A stretch of DNA of 38,670 nt from Cryobacterium sp. (GCA_014376815.1 JACMQV010000290.1:1-38670), one strand, 5' to 3'. Shown: positions 14,681 to 23,375, counted from the stretch's first letter. Program-made: numbers and translations. The notes: generated by a model not told the origin, from the sequence alone.

Positions 14681-16003
14681 CTAGCGGTACAGGGTAGGCA
14701 GGACGGGGTCTCCGCGCCCCAGCCGGAAGGCTTCCATCGGCAGTTCCTGCATGATGGATGCGTGGTGTGCGCGGGCGCGGCGCGTTCCCGCTGCCCCGAG
14801 GTAGCGTTCGTCGAACACTCCGTCGGTCACCAGCGGCACGAGCAGAACGCGGTCCCGTCCCTCCGGCTCGGCGGGAGGGGCGACGTCCGCCGGATCCTCG
14901 CCGATCAGGACGACCTCGGCCCGGGCGATCCCCGCCGCGTCGAGCCGCCGCACGGAGCCTTTGCGTCCGCCGACCGAGAGCTTCGCTGGAGAGGTCTTGG
15001 CCACCGAAACCCAGTCACCGGCGTCGTCCCGGTGCGCCACCAGCTTGTAGACCATGCCGGCCGCGGGGAACCCGGAGCCGGTCACGACCGAGGTGCCCAC
15101 GCCGAACGCGTCGACGGGCGATGCGGACAGCGCCGCGATGGAGAACTCGTCGAGGTCGCTGGTGACCGTGATGTGGGTGTTTACGGCGCCGAGCGAGTCC
15201 AGTTGGGCGCGGGCGCTCGCGGCCACGGTCGGCAGATCCCCGGAATCGATGCGGATGGACCCGAGTGCGGGCCCGGCCACGTCGACGGCCAGCTGGATGC
15301 CCTTCTCGAGGTCGAAGGTGTCCACGAGCAGGGTCGTCGCCGGGCCGAAGGCGGCCACCTGGGCGCGGAAGGCATCTTCCTCGCTGTCGTGGAGCAGGGT
15401 GAAGGAATGGGCGGCCGTGCCCATCGTGGGCACGCCCCAGGTGCGACCGGCCTCCAGGTTGCTGGTCGAGGTGAACCCGGCGATGTAGGCGGCGCGGGCG
15501 GCGGCGACGGCGGAGTACTCGCCCGTGCGCCGCGAGCCCATTTCGGCCAGGGGCCGGCCCAGGCTCACCGACACCATCCTCGCGGCCGCGCCCGCCACGG
15601 AACTGTCGTAGTTGAGCACGCTGAGGATGAGGGTCTCGAGGATCACGCACTCCGCGAAGCTGCCGTCGACGGTGACCAAGGGTGAGCCGGGGAAATACGC
15701 CTCGCCCTCCTGGTAGCCCCAGATGTTGCCGCGGAACGCGTAGTTCGCGAGCCAGTCGAGGGTGGGCTCGCGGACGATCTTGTTGTCCCGCAGCCAGGTG
15801 AGCTCGGCATCCTCGAACCGGAACGAACGGATGAGCTCGAGTAACCGGCCGGTGCCGGCCACGATGCCGTATCGACGACCCGAGGGCAGTCGGCGCGCAA
15901 AGGCCTCGAACTGGCACTCCCGGTCGGCGGTGCCGCTCTGGATCGCGGCGTCCACCATCGTGAGCTCGTAACGGTCGGTGCGGAACGCTGAAGATTCGGT
16001 CAC
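14681..16003 (-). CDS. pncB: Nicotinate phosphoribosyltransferase
   Basis: 440 residues, GTG start 6 nt after TAGGCT on the minus strand, so probably leaderless. Family landmarks are TDRYELTMVDAAIQSG at the N terminus, ARRLPSGRRYGIVAGTGRLLE, FRGNIWGYQEGEAYFPGSPL, SRRTGEYSAVAAARAAYIAGF, GTAAHSFTLLH with the His that is phosphorylated in this family, DTFDLEKGI, and IRIDSGDLPTVA of the phosphoribosyl-binding barrel. The enzyme makes nicotinate mononucleotide from nicotinate and PRPP, using ATP, in the NAD salvage pathway in the cytoplasm. It is full length for the family and monocistronic here. Confidence 0.95.
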   Translation of the reverse strand: MTESSAFRTDRYELTMVDAAIQSGTADRECQFEAFARRLPSGRRYGIVAGTGRLLELIRSFRFEDAELTWLRDNKIVREPTLDWLANYAFRGNIWGYQEGEAYFPGSPLVTVDGSFAECVILETLILSVLNYDSSVAGAAARMVSVSLGRPLAEMGSRRTGEYSAVAAARAAYIAGFTSTSNLEAGRTWGVPTMGTAAHSFTLLHDSEEDAFRAQVAAFGPATTLLVDTFDLEKGIQLAVDVAGPALGSIRIDSGDLPTVAASARAQLDSLGAVNTHITVTSDLDEFSIAALSASPVDAFGVGTSVVTGSGFPAAGMVYKLVAHRDDAGDWVSVAKTSPAKLSVGGRKGSVRRLDAAGIARAEVVLIGEDPADVAPPAEPEGRDRVLLVPLVTDGVFDERYLGAAGTRRARAHHASIMQELPMEAFRLGRGDPVLPTLYR

Positions 16004-16009
16004 TCCGAA

Positions 16010-16015
16010 AGCCTA
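16010..16015 (-). promoter_or_regulatory. -10 hexamer TAGGCT for leaderless pncB
   Basis: Reads TAGGCT on the minus strand and ends 6 nt before the GTG at 16003. Confidence 0.6.
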
Positions 16016-16052
16016 GCCCCCGGCCCGGACGTGGCCTCGTCGACCGTTCGGC

Positions 16053-17285
16053 CTACAGCGCCCCGAACGCGACGATGCAGTTCTGCCCGCCGAAGCCGAA
16101 CGCATTGGCCAGCGCGAACTTCACCGGCTTCTCCCGGGCCACCAGCGGCACGTAGTCGAGCGTGCAGTCCGGGTCGGGGGTGGTGTAGTTGATCGTGGGC
16201 GGTATGATCCCGGTGCGGATCGACAGGGCGCAGAGCAGCCCGGAGAGCGCCCCGGCGGCGCCGATCAGGTGGCCGGTCATCGACTTGGGCGCGGTGACGG
16301 CGATGCCGTCGGCGCTGTGGCCGAGGGCCTGGCGGATGGCCGTTGTCTCGGCTCGGTCGTTCGCCTGGGTCGACGTGCCGTGCGCGCAGATGACGTCGAT
16401 GTCGCTGGGGTTCAGCCGCGACTTCGTGAGGGCCCGCGTCATGGCGAGGCTGGCGAACCTGCCGGTGGGCTCGGGGGCGACGATGCTGTGGCCGTCGCTG
16501 GTCAGGGCGCCGCCCAGCACCTCCGCGTAGATCTGTGCGCCGCGGGCGCGGGCGTGGGAGAGGAGCTCCATCACGAAGATGACGGCTCCCTCGCCGAACA
16601 CGAGGCCGTTGCGGTCGGCGTCGAAGGGCCGGGAAGCCTCGGCCGGGGAATCATTGTTCGTGGACGCCGCGTGCATGGCGTTCAGGCCGGCGAACATCAC
16701 GGGCGTGATGGCCGCCTCGACGCCGCCGGCGATGACGACGTCCGCGTCACCCATGACGAGCATGGTGCGCGCCTCGAGGAGGGCGTACGCCCCGCTGGCG
16801 CAGGCGAGGGCGCTTGCATTGACCGGGCCGTGGACGCCGAGGTCGATGGCGACCTCGCAGGCGGCCATGTTGAGGAGGGCGGACGGCACGAAGCGCGGCG
16901 GAATCCGGCGCGATCCGCCGGAGTTGACGAGCTCGGTGGCTTCCTGGATCTCCGCGAACCCGGATACGGCGCTGTTCACGACCACGGCCGTGTCGATTCC
17001 CTCCATGGAGGGGCCGAAGCCGGCATCCATGACCGCTTCCCGGGCAGCGGCGATGGCAAGCTGGGAGGCACGCGAGGCGCGCTTGACCTGCTTGATGGTC
17101 ATCTTGTCGGCCGGAATGAAGTTCTTGACCTCGCCGGCGAACTGCGTCGGCAGGCCGTCCGGGTCGAAGTGGCTGATCCGCGCCACGCCGCTGCGCCCGT
17201 TGGTGAGGCCCGACCAGGTGTCGCGCCAATTGTTTCCCAGCGGCGTCAAGGCGCCCAGCCCGGTGATTACAACTCGATCATTCAC
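16053..17285 (-). CDS. fabF: Beta-ketoacyl-[acyl-carrier-protein] synthase II (KAS II/FabF type)
   Basis: 410 residues from the GTG at 17285, which has GAGGAG at a spacing of 9 nt. An ATG at 17294 directly abuts the same GAGGAG and is less likely; the frame is open back to 17429, so a 48-residue longer form is formally possible. The thiolase fold begins NDRVVITGLGALTPLGNNW. The active-site Cys is C162 in ALACASGAYALLEA, and the two His are in CAHGTSTQANDRAE and KSMTGHLIGAAG, giving the Cys-His-His triad plus the conserved Lys. It condenses malonyl-ACP with acyl-ACP in fatty acid elongation. It stands alone here, without fabD, fabH or acpP, so it may be a second KAS. Confidence 0.9.
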   Translation of the reverse strand: MNDRVVITGLGALTPLGNNWRDTWSGLTNGRSGVARISHFDPDGLPTQFAGEVKNFIPADKMTIKQVKRASRASQLAIAAAREAVMDAGFGPSMEGIDTAVVVNSAVSGFAEIQEATELVNSGGSRRIPPRFVPSALLNMAACEVAIDLGVHGPVNASALACASGAYALLEARTMLVMGDADVVIAGGVEAAITPVMFAGLNAMHAASTNNDSPAEASRPFDADRNGLVFGEGAVIFVMELLSHARARGAQIYAEVLGGALTSDGHSIVAPEPTGRFASLAMTRALTKSRLNPSDIDVICAHGTSTQANDRAETTAIRQALGHSADGIAVTAPKSMTGHLIGAAGALSGLLCALSIRTGIIPPTINYTTPDPDCTLDYVPLVAREKPVKFALANAFGFGGQNCIVAFGAL

Positions 17286-17499
17286 GGTGATCATCTCCTC
17301 AAACGACGAATGTGACGTCATTCTTGCGCGGATCTCGTCGGTTGGCGGCACCCGTAATCCGAGTGTAGTTATGGCCATATTCCCCTCTCGGTACGTGCTG
17401 GCGTGCGGGCATCGAGTCTGGGAATACACCCTTAAAGCCTCAGTTGTTCGCTTCCGGGGCCGGCGGCGGCGCTCACGGGCGAGCGTCAGGGAATCCGGG

Positions 17500-17505
17500 T
17501 AGGCT
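17500..17505 (+). promoter_or_regulatory. -10 hexamer TAGGCT for murI operon
   Basis: TAGGCT ends 8 nt before the GTG at 17514, placing the transcription start within about two bases of the start codon. Confidence 0.6.
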
Positions 17506-17513
17506 CAGCTGTC

Positions 17514-18377
17514 GTGACGGATGCACCGATAGGAATCTTCGATTCCGGAGTGGGCGGCCTGACCGTCGCCCGGGCGATCAAGGATCAGCTGCCCAACGAA
17601 TCGATCCTCTATATCGGCGACACGGAGCACTCACCGTACGGCCCCAAGAAGATCGCGGATGTGCGCGGCTTCGCCCTGAAGGTGCTCGACGACCTGGTCG
17701 CGCAAGACGTGAAGATGCTGGTGATCGCCTGCAACACCGCGTCGGCAGCCATGCTGCGGGACGCCCGGGAGCGCTACAGCGTTCCCGTGGTGGAGGTCAT
17801 CCAGCCGGCGGTGCGGAGCGCCGTTCGGGCCACCCGCAACAACCGCGTCGGCGTGATCGGCACGCTCGGCACAGTCAACTCCCGCGCGTACGACGACGCC
17901 TTCGCGGCGGCCACGAGCATCCGGCTGTTCACCCAGGCCTGCCCCCGATTCGTCGAATTCGTCGAGGCGGGCGTGACCACCGGTGATGAACTCCTCGCCG
18001 TCGCGGAGGAATACCTGGCTCCGTTGCGGGCCGCGGAGGTCGACACCCTCGTGCTCGGCTGCACCCACTACCCGTTCCTGCGCGGCGCCATTTCGTACGT
18101 GATGGGAGACGCGGTCACCCTCGTTTCCAGCGACACCGAAACGGCCAATGACGTGTACCGCCTGCTCGTCAGCCAGGGCCTGGCGCGCACCGAGGCCGCG
18201 CCGCCCAGTTATCGCTACGAAGCCACCGGCGATAGCGCCGAGGATTTCCTGCACCTGGCCCACCGCTTGATCGGTCCGGAAATCTCCAGGGTCGACCTGG
18301 TTGAGACCGGGTCGTTCAGCCTGAGCGAACTTGCCGAGTTCGCCGCATCACACCCCACCACCAAGGAGATCTCGTGA
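17514..18377 (+). CDS. murI: Glutamate racemase
   Basis: 287 residues, GTG start. Motifs are [17 protein letters not shown] with the substrate-binding Asp and Ser, [20 protein letters not shown] with catalytic C73, and [11 protein letters not shown] with catalytic C183 and the adjacent H185. The enzyme interconverts L- and D-glutamate to supply D-Glu for peptidoglycan in the cytoplasm. Length and both Cys acid/base residues are normal. The stop overlaps the start of rph in GTGA, and rdgB follows, the common actinobacterial order murI-rph-rdgB. Confidence 0.96.
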   Translation: MTDAPIGIFDSGVGGLTVARAIKDQLPNESILYIGDTEHSPYGPKKIADVRGFALKVLDDLVAQDVKMLVIACNTASAAMLRDARERYSVPVVEVIQPAVRSAVRATRNNRVGVIGTLGTVNSRAYDDAFAAATSIRLFTQACPRFVEFVEAGVTTGDELLAVAEEYLAPLRAAEVDTLVLGCTHYPFLRGAISYVMGDAVTLVSSDTETANDVYRLLVSQGLARTEAAPPSYRYEATGDSAEDFLHLAHRLIGPEISRVDLVETGSFSLSELAEFAASHPTTKEIS

Positions 18378-19108
18378 GCGATATTGTGCGCGTAGACGGA
18401 CGAACCACTGACCAGCTGCGCCCCGTCACGATCGAGCGAGGCTGGAGCGACCAGGCCGAGGGATCCGCCCTGATCTCGTTCGGGCGCACGAAGGTTCTCT
18501 GCACGGCCTCGTTCACCAACGGCGTTCCGCGCTGGATGGCCGGCAAGGGCAAGGGCTGGGTCACGGCGGAGTACTCCATGCTGCCGCGTTCCACCGATTC
18601 CCGGATGGACCGCGAGTCGGTCAAGGGCCGCATCGGCGGTCGCACCCATGAGATCAGCCGCCTGGTCGGTCGCAGCCTGCGCGCTGTCGTCGACATGAAA
18701 GCACTCGGCGAGAACACCATCGTTCTGGACTGCGACGTGCTGCAGGCCGACGGCGGCACCCGCACGGCGGCCATCACCGGCGCCTACGTCGCCCTCGCCG
18801 ACGCGCTCGAGTGGGGCCGGGAGAAGAAGTTCCTGAGCCAGAAGGCCCAGCCGCTGATCGACAGCGTGTCAGCCATCTCCGTCGGCATCGTGGGCGGCGT
18901 GCCCATGCTCGACCTCGCCTACGTCGAGGACTCCAAGGCCGAAACCGACATGAACGTTGTCGTCACCGGTCGCGGCCTCTTCGTCGAGGTTCAGGGAACG
19001 GCCGAGGGCGCGCCCTTCGACCGTCTTGAGCTGAACTCGCTGCTCGACCTGGCCCTGGCCGGAACGGTGTCCCTGACCGAGTTCCAGAAGACGGCGCTGG
19101 GGCGTTAG
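18374..19108 (+). CDS. rph: Ribonuclease PH
   Basis: 244 residues, GTG start in a 4-base overlap with murI. Conserved elements are [52 protein letters not shown], the [20 protein letters not shown] phosphate- and RNA-binding helix, and [25 protein letters not shown]. The enzyme is a phosphorolytic 3' exonuclease that trims tRNA precursors, as part of a hexameric ring. This fits a genome in which tRNA genes such as the tRNA-Leu in this window lack an encoded CCA. Full length. Confidence 0.96.
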   Translation: MSDIVRVDGRTTDQLRPVTIERGWSDQAEGSALISFGRTKVLCTASFTNGVPRWMAGKGKGWVTAEYSMLPRSTDSRMDRESVKGRIGGRTHEISRLVGRSLRAVVDMKALGENTIVLDCDVLQADGGTRTAAITGAYVALADALEWGREKKFLSQKAQPLIDSVSAISVGIVGGVPMLDLAYVEDSKAETDMNVVVTGRGLFVEVQGTAEGAPFDRLELNSLLDLALAGTVSLTEFQKTALGR

Positions 19109-19111
19109 GCC

Positions 19112-19702
19112 GTGCAGGTCGTTCTCGCCACCCACAACCCGCACAAGGTCGAGGAGCTGCGTCGCATCCTCGCCCCGAAGCTCCCCGCACTCGAGGTTCT
19201 CGCCTATGACGGCCCGGAGCCCGTCGAGGACGGCGCCACCTTCGCCGAGAATGCTCTGATCAAGGCCCGTGCCGCAGCCGCTCACACCGGGTTGCCGGCC
19301 ATCGCCGACGACTCGGGGATCTGCGTGGACGTGCTCGGTGGGTCGCCCGGGATCTTCTCGGCGCGGTGGGCCGGTCCGGCGAAGGACCCGGACGAGAACC
19401 TAGCTCTGCTGCTCTGGCAGCTGGGCGACATGGCGGCCGGGCACCGCAGCGCCCCCCTCACCTGCGGGGCCGCCCTCGCGCTGCCCGACGGCACGGAGTG
19501 GCACGTGACCGGGGAATGGCCGGGGCAGATCCTGACCGCGCCCAGCGGGTCCGGCGGCTTCGGCTACGACCCGATCTTCCTGCCCGACGGCTATGCGATC
19601 TCCGCCGCCGAGCTGACACCCAACGTGAAGAACGAGCACAGTCACCGGGCTCGTGCGTTCGACAAGCTGATCCCGGTCCTGCAGACCCTGCTCGAGGTGT
19701 GA
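19112..19702 (+). CDS. rdgB: RdgB/HAM1 family non-canonical purine NTP pyrophosphatase (XTP/dITP diphosphatase)
   Basis: 196 residues, GTG start 3 bases after rph. The nucleotide-binding start VVLATHNPHKVEELRRIL, EDGATFAENALIKARAAA, the catalytic ADDSGICVDVLGGSPGIFSARWAG, GSGGFGYDPIFLPDG and the final SHRARAFDKL are all present. It hydrolyses XTP, dITP and ITP to monophosphates and keeps deaminated purines out of DNA and RNA. It is the last gene of the murI-rph-rdgB operon. Confidence 0.95.
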   Translation: MQVVLATHNPHKVEELRRILAPKLPALEVLAYDGPEPVEDGATFAENALIKARAAAAHTGLPAIADDSGICVDVLGGSPGIFSARWAGPAKDPDENLALLLWQLGDMAAGHRSAPLTCGAALALPDGTEWHVTGEWPGQILTAPSGSGGFGYDPIFLPDGYAISAAELTPNVKNEHSHRARAFDKLIPVLQTLLEV

Positions 19703-19791
19703 CCGATCGGCGGCAGAACCGCTGGTCGCCTGCTGAGAACGGCATTCATTCCCAACTAGGCGCTCAACTGGCGGCCCGGCGTCGCTCGCCC

Positions 19792-19797
19792 TACCGT
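19792..19797 (+). promoter_or_regulatory. -10 hexamer TACCGT for leaderless CDF transporter gene
   Basis: TACCGT ends 6 nt before the ATG at 19804; no ribosome-binding site is seen before the ATG. Confidence 0.45.
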
Positions 19798-19803
19798 GGA
19801 CGC

Positions 19804-20712
19804 ATGGGACACGATCACGCGCATACCTCGCAGACGAACCGCGCGCGGCTGTCGCTGGCGATCGGCATCGTCGCGACCGTGCTCGTGGTCGAGCTCATCG
19901 GCGCCTGGCTGACCGGGTCGCTGGCACTGCTGGCGGATGCCGGGCACATGTTCTCCGACCTCGCCGGCCTGGTCATCGCGCTGGCGGCGACCGTCGTCGC
20001 GGCCCGGCCGGCCACCGACCGGCAGACCTTCGGCTATCAGCGGGCCGAGGTGTTCGGCGCCCTCCTGAACGGGCTGATCCTGGTGGGCGTGGCGATATCC
20101 GTCTCGGTGGGTGCCCTCACCCGGCTCATCGCGGGCGGGGGCGAGGTGCGCGCGGCGCCCATGCTGGTCGTGGCCGCCGTCGGCCTCGTGGCCAACCTTG
20201 CGGCGCTGCTGCTGCTGCGGCCCGCAGCGGGGTCGTCGATCAACATGCGCGGCGCCTATCTCGAGGTGCTCGGCGACACGCTCGGTTCGGTGGCCGTCAT
20301 CGTGGCGGCCGCGGTCATCCTGTTCACGGGGTTCGTGCAAGCCGACGCTATCGCCTCGCTGCTCATCGCCGGAATGATCGCGCCGCGGGCATTCGTGCTG
20401 TTGCGGGACGTCGTGCGTGTGTTCAGCGAATCCGTCCCGGTCGACACCGATGTCGCCGAGATCCGCCGGCACCTGCTCGAGACACCCGGCGTGGTCGCGG
20501 TGCACGACGTGCACGTCTGGGCGATCACGTCCGGCGCCCACGTCTTCAGCGCCCACGTCGTCGTCGCATCCAATGTGCTGAGCGGGGGAGGCTCCGGGGC
20601 GCTGCTGGACGCGCTGTCGGCGTGCCTGGCGGACCATTTCGACGTGGACCATTCCACGTTCCAGCTCGAGCCGGCCGAGCACGCCGAGCACGAGGACAAC
20701 CCGCACCTCTGA
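19804..20712 (+). CDS. Cation diffusion facilitator (CDF) family divalent metal exporter
   Basis: 302 residues, starting MGHDHAHTSQ with a short His-rich N terminus. Six helices form the membrane part. The transport site in helix 2 reads ADAGHMFSDLAGL (His-x3-Asp), and in helix 5 YLEVLGDTLGSVAV, where the usual His of HxxxD is Glu (Glu-x3-Asp). The C-terminal cytoplasmic domain (about 215-290) contains VAVHDVHVWAITSGAHVFSAHVV, and the tail is again His/Glu-rich. CDF proteins exchange Zn, Co, Cd or Mn for protons. The Glu in site A may shift metal preference (inference). The ATG is supported by a -10-like hexamer 6 nt upstream. It stands between rdgB and a convergent dedA. Confidence 0.92.
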   Translation: MGHDHAHTSQTNRARLSLAIGIVATVLVVELIGAWLTGSLALLADAGHMFSDLAGLVIALAATVVAARPATDRQTFGYQRAEVFGALLNGLILVGVAISVSVGALTRLIAGGGEVRAAPMLVVAAVGLVANLAALLLLRPAAGSSINMRGAYLEVLGDTLGSVAVIVAAAVILFTGFVQADAIASLLIAGMIAPRAFVLLRDVVRVFSESVPVDTDVAEIRRHLLETPGVVAVHDVHVWAITSGAHVFSAHVVVASNVLSGGGSGALLDALSACLADHFDVDHSTFQLEPAEHAEHEDNPHL

Positions 20713-20736
20713 CCAGGACAGGCGCCGCGGCCGGGG

Positions 20737-21504
20737 TCAGCTGTCGTGCGTGTGCTCGTCGTTCTTGTGGTTGTGATTGTGGTCGTCGAAGACGTCGGAG
20801 TCGAGGACCAGGGTTCCCGTGTCGGTGACGAGCCCGGTGCGCGCGGCGCGCCGGGCCTTCAGTACCGACTGCAGGTAGTGGTAGACGGTGGGGATGAGCG
20901 TGATGAAGACCGCTCCCAGCAGAATCAGGTCGATGTAGTTCTGCACGAACGTCGCCACGGGCGGGATGTAGCCCAGGAAGAAGCCGAAGTAGGTGAGGCC
21001 GGCGCCCCAGAGGAGAGCCCCGATCAGGTTGTAGAGCGAGTACTTGCGGTAGTCCATGTGGCCCACGCCCGCGGCAACCGGCGCGAAGGTGCGCACGATG
21101 GGCACGAAACGTGCCACGATCACGGCGACGCCGCCGAAGCGCACGAAGAACGCGTTCGTGCGCTCGACGTTCTTGACGCTGAACAGGCCCGATTCCTTGC
21201 GTTCGAACACCCTCGGTCCGAATCTGTGCCCGATCAGGTAGCCGACTTCGCCGCCGAGGAAGGCCGAGAACCCGATCGCCAGGGCCACCCACCAGATGTC
21301 CATCCGGATCGCGCCGGCGAAGGTCAGGAGGCCGGTGATGACCAACAGGGTGTCGCCCGGGAGCAGGAAGCCGACCAGGAGCCCTGTCTCGGCGAAAACG
21401 ATCGCACACACGCCCAGCAGCGCCCACGGGCCGAAGCCGTTGATGAGCACCTCCGGGTCGAGCCAGGGGACGACGGCCGCATTGGCCAGAACAGTGTGAA
21501 TCAC
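20737..21504 (-). CDS. DedA family membrane protein with His/Asp-rich C-terminal tail
   Basis: 255 residues, GTG start with AGGAG 8 nt upstream on its strand. DedA features are FAETGLLVGFLLPGDTLL near residue 40, GGEVGYLIGHRFGPRVF, FFVRFGGVAVIVARFVPIVRTFAPVAAG with the conserved R-F-x-P-x-x-R, and GALLWGAGLTYFGFFLGY. The last 20 residues (DDHNHNHKNDEHTHDS region) are rich in His, Asn and Asp and could bind metal. Some DedA proteins flip phospholipids or undecaprenyl phosphate across the membrane; the substrate here is unknown. A second DedA gene lies just upstream on the same strand, about 100 bases away. Convergent with the CDF gene. Confidence 0.92.
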   Translation of the reverse strand: MIHTVLANAAVVPWLDPEVLINGFGPWALLGVCAIVFAETGLLVGFLLPGDTLLVITGLLTFAGAIRMDIWWVALAIGFSAFLGGEVGYLIGHRFGPRVFERKESGLFSVKNVERTNAFFVRFGGVAVIVARFVPIVRTFAPVAAGVGHMDYRKYSLYNLIGALLWGAGLTYFGFFLGYIPPVATFVQNYIDLILLGAVFITLIPTVYHYLQSVLKARRAARTGLVTDTGTLVLDSDVFDDHNHNHKNDEHTHDS

Positions 21505-21604
21505 GAAAGAACTCCTGTTGGCGTCGGTCAGATCGGCCGGGCGGCGGGATCACGGGATGCTGTGCTACAGGCTAGCCCGTATTTTCGATAGAACGCCGTG
21601 GACG

Positions 21605-22291
21605 CTACGACGCCGCCGGATCGCCTGGCAGTCCGTCTACCTCGGCACCGGCCGCATCCAGCCGGGTCTGGGCGCGGTCCGCGAACCAGGTGCGCAGTCC
21701 GAACACGATCGAGGCCGCAATGAAGACGCCGGCGATCACGTAGGCGGCGCTCTTGACACCGGGGATGGCCGCCGCGTAGTAGCCGGTCAGGGTGAGTCCG
21801 ACACCCCAGGCCAGGGCCCCCACGAGGTTGCTGCTGAGGAACTTGTAGTAGTTCATCCGGCCGACGCCGGCGATCACCGGCACGAAGACCCGCGCCCAGG
21901 GCATGAACCGGGCGACGACCACCGACCACCAGCCGAACTTGCGGTAGAAGGACTCCGTCTTGACGATGGCCGCGCGGGTGCGCCGCCCACCGTGCCGGTC
22001 CAGGTAAGAGCGTCCGAAGTGGCGCCCCAGCAGGAAGCCGACCTGGTCGCCGAGGAAGGCGGCCACCCCGGTGCCCAGGGCCAGCACCGCGATGCTCAGG
22101 TTCGGCGTCGACGCCGCCACCAGGCCCGACCCGAACAGGAGCGAGTCACCCGTGATGAAAGGGATGAACACCCCCAGGAAGACCGCCGTGCCGGCGAATA
22201 CCAGCGCCCAGACGAGTAGGTAGAAGACCACGACGCCGGTGTTCGCCAGCAGGTCGTTCAATTGGCCGTCCAGGGCCGACATCTGAGTCAT
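21605..22291 (-). CDS. DedA family membrane protein, start codon one base after tRNA-Leu
   Basis: 228 residues from the ATG at 22291, or 225 from the ATG at 22282. DedA landmarks are VFLGVFIPFITGDSLLFGSG, DQVGFLLGRHFGRSYLDRHGG, SFYRKFGWWSVVVARFMPWARVFVPVIAG with R-F-M-P-W-A-R, and GALAWGVGLTLTGYYAA. Five or so hydrophobic segments are visible. The tRNA-Leu discriminator base is at 22293 on the same strand, so only one base separates the mature tRNA from the first ATG. The only upstream sequence that could hold a ribosome-binding site is the tRNA itself. Processing of a joint transcript would leave an almost leaderless mRNA (inference). It probably has a lipid or undecaprenyl-phosphate transport role. 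Confidence 0.9.
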   Translation of the reverse strand: MTQMSALDGQLNDLLANTGVVVFYLLVWALVFAGTAVFLGVFIPFITGDSLLFGSGLVAASTPNLSIAVLALGTGVAAFLGDQVGFLLGRHFGRSYLDRHGGRRTRAAIVKTESFYRKFGWWSVVVARFMPWARVFVPVIAGVGRMNYYKFLSSNLVGALAWGVGLTLTGYYAAAIPGVKSAAYVIAGVFIAASIVFGLRTWFADRAQTRLDAAGAEVDGLPGDPAAS

Positions 22292-22292
22292 G

Positions 22293-22374
22293 TGCGGGAG
22301 AGGGGACTTGAACCCCCACGCTCGAAAGCACAGGAACCTAAATCCTGCGTGTCTGCCAATTTCACCACTCCCGC
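22293..22374 (-). tRNA. tRNA-Leu, anticodon UAG
   Basis: On the minus strand an 82-nt cloverleaf can be drawn. The acceptor stem GCGGGAG pairs with CTCCCGC, the discriminator is A, and no CCA is encoded. The anticodon stem CAGGA/TCCTG encloses loop TTTAGGT with anticodon TAG (22340-22338). A 13-nt extra arm (TGCTTTCGAGCGT) marks a class II tRNA, and the T loop is TTCAAGT. It reads CUA and, by wobble, other CUN leucine codons. Confidence 0.95.
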
Positions 22375-22387
22375 GAAGTGCGGTTCC

Positions 22388-22393
22388 AGTGTA
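22388..22393 (-). promoter_or_regulatory. -10 hexamer TACACT for tRNA-Leu (and probably dedA)
   Basis: TACACT on the minus strand lies 13 nt before the first tRNA base, giving a short 5' leader for RNase P to remove. No separate promoter can fit between the tRNA and the dedA start, so dedA either shares this promoter or has one inside the tRNA gene. Confidence 0.5.
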
Positions 22394-22445
22394 CTTCGTG
22401 CGCTCGACCTGCCAGTGAGTGCTCGGGCATCCGCACCGCACCGGT

Positions 22446-23375
22446 TCAAGGGGCGGACGCTGCTCCGAGCAGAGAGCGCGTGAAGGCGGCCGTCCGGGTC
22501 CGGAGCGCGGAGACGACCGCGGCAACGGCCGGCTGGTGCAGGGAATCCTGCCTGAGCACCATCCAGTACTGCAGCCGTTCCTGGAACTGCTCGGGCAGCA
22601 GGCGCACCAGGTCCGCATGCCGGTCTCCCATGAAGCAGGGCAGGAAGCCGATCCCGGCTCCGGCCCGGGTCGCCTCGACGTGCACGAAGACATTCGTGGA
22701 ACTCAGCGAGGCCCGCATGGACGGCACGAGGCGGCGCGGCGCATCCAGGTCGTCGACCAGCAGCATCGAATCGACGAAGTAGACGAGCGGATGAGTCGTG
22801 AGCTCGGCGACGGTCGTCGGGGTGCCCTTCTCGGCGAGGTAGCCCCGCGAGGCGTACATGCCCAGCAGGTAGTACCCCAGCCGGAACGCCTCGGCCCGGT
22901 GCGCCTGGGGCTCGCCCACCACGACCTCGATGTCCAGGCCCGAGCGGTGCTGGAGGGCCCGGCGGGTCACAGTGACGATCTCCACCCGCAGCGCCGGGTG
23001 GGTTCGCTGCAGCGCGGCGATGGCCGGGGCGGCGATGTACGCGCTGAAGCCATCCGTTGCCGACATCCGAACCACGCCGGAGAGCTGGTGCGGCTGCCCG
23101 GCGGGGCCGTTCAGGATCGCGACCGCGGACTCGACGTTCTCGGCCGCGTTGAAGGCCCGCCGGCCCAGCTCGGTGAGATCCCACCCGCCGACCGTGCGGG
23201 AGAGCACCCGGCCGTCCAGGGCCTTCTCCAGGGCGGCGATCCGGCGGGACACGGTGGTGTGGTTCAGGCCCAGGCTCTCCGCCGCCGTGGTGAACCGACC
23301 GGTCCGGGCGACAGCGAGGAGGACCAGCAGGTCGTCCGGGTTGGGCAGGGAGGAGGGGGCCGGCAGGAAGCTCAT
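22446..23375 (-). CDS. LysR-family transcriptional regulator
   Basis: 309 residues from the ATG at 23375; a GTG further upstream would add 13 residues. The winged HTH covers about residues 12-72: PDDLLVLLAVARTGRFTTAAESLGLNHTTVSRRIAALEKAL, followed by the linker helix and a periplasmic-binding-like effector domain (about 90-290; VRMSATDGFSAYIAAPAIAAL, GAGIGFLPCFMGDR). It is divergent from an MHS transporter and 3-hydroxybutyrate dehydrogenase across 147 bases, the classic layout for a LysR protein that controls its neighbours. CATACT ends 7 nt before the ATG, so this mRNA too may be nearly leaderless. The effector is unknown, perhaps the transported acid. Confidence 0.92.
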   Translation of the reverse strand: MSFLPAPSSLPNPDDLLVLLAVARTGRFTTAAESLGLNHTTVSRRIAALEKALDGRVLSRTVGGWDLTELGRRAFNAAENVESAVAILNGPAGQPHQLSGVVRMSATDGFSAYIAAPAIAALQRTHPALRVEIVTVTRRALQHRSGLDIEVVVGEPQAHRAEAFRLGYYLLGMYASRGYLAEKGTPTTVAELTTHPLVYFVDSMLLVDDLDAPRRLVPSMRASLSSTNVFVHVEATRAGAGIGFLPCFMGDRHADLVRLLPEQFQERLQYWMVLRQDSLHQPAVAAVVSALRTRTAAFTRSLLGAASAP

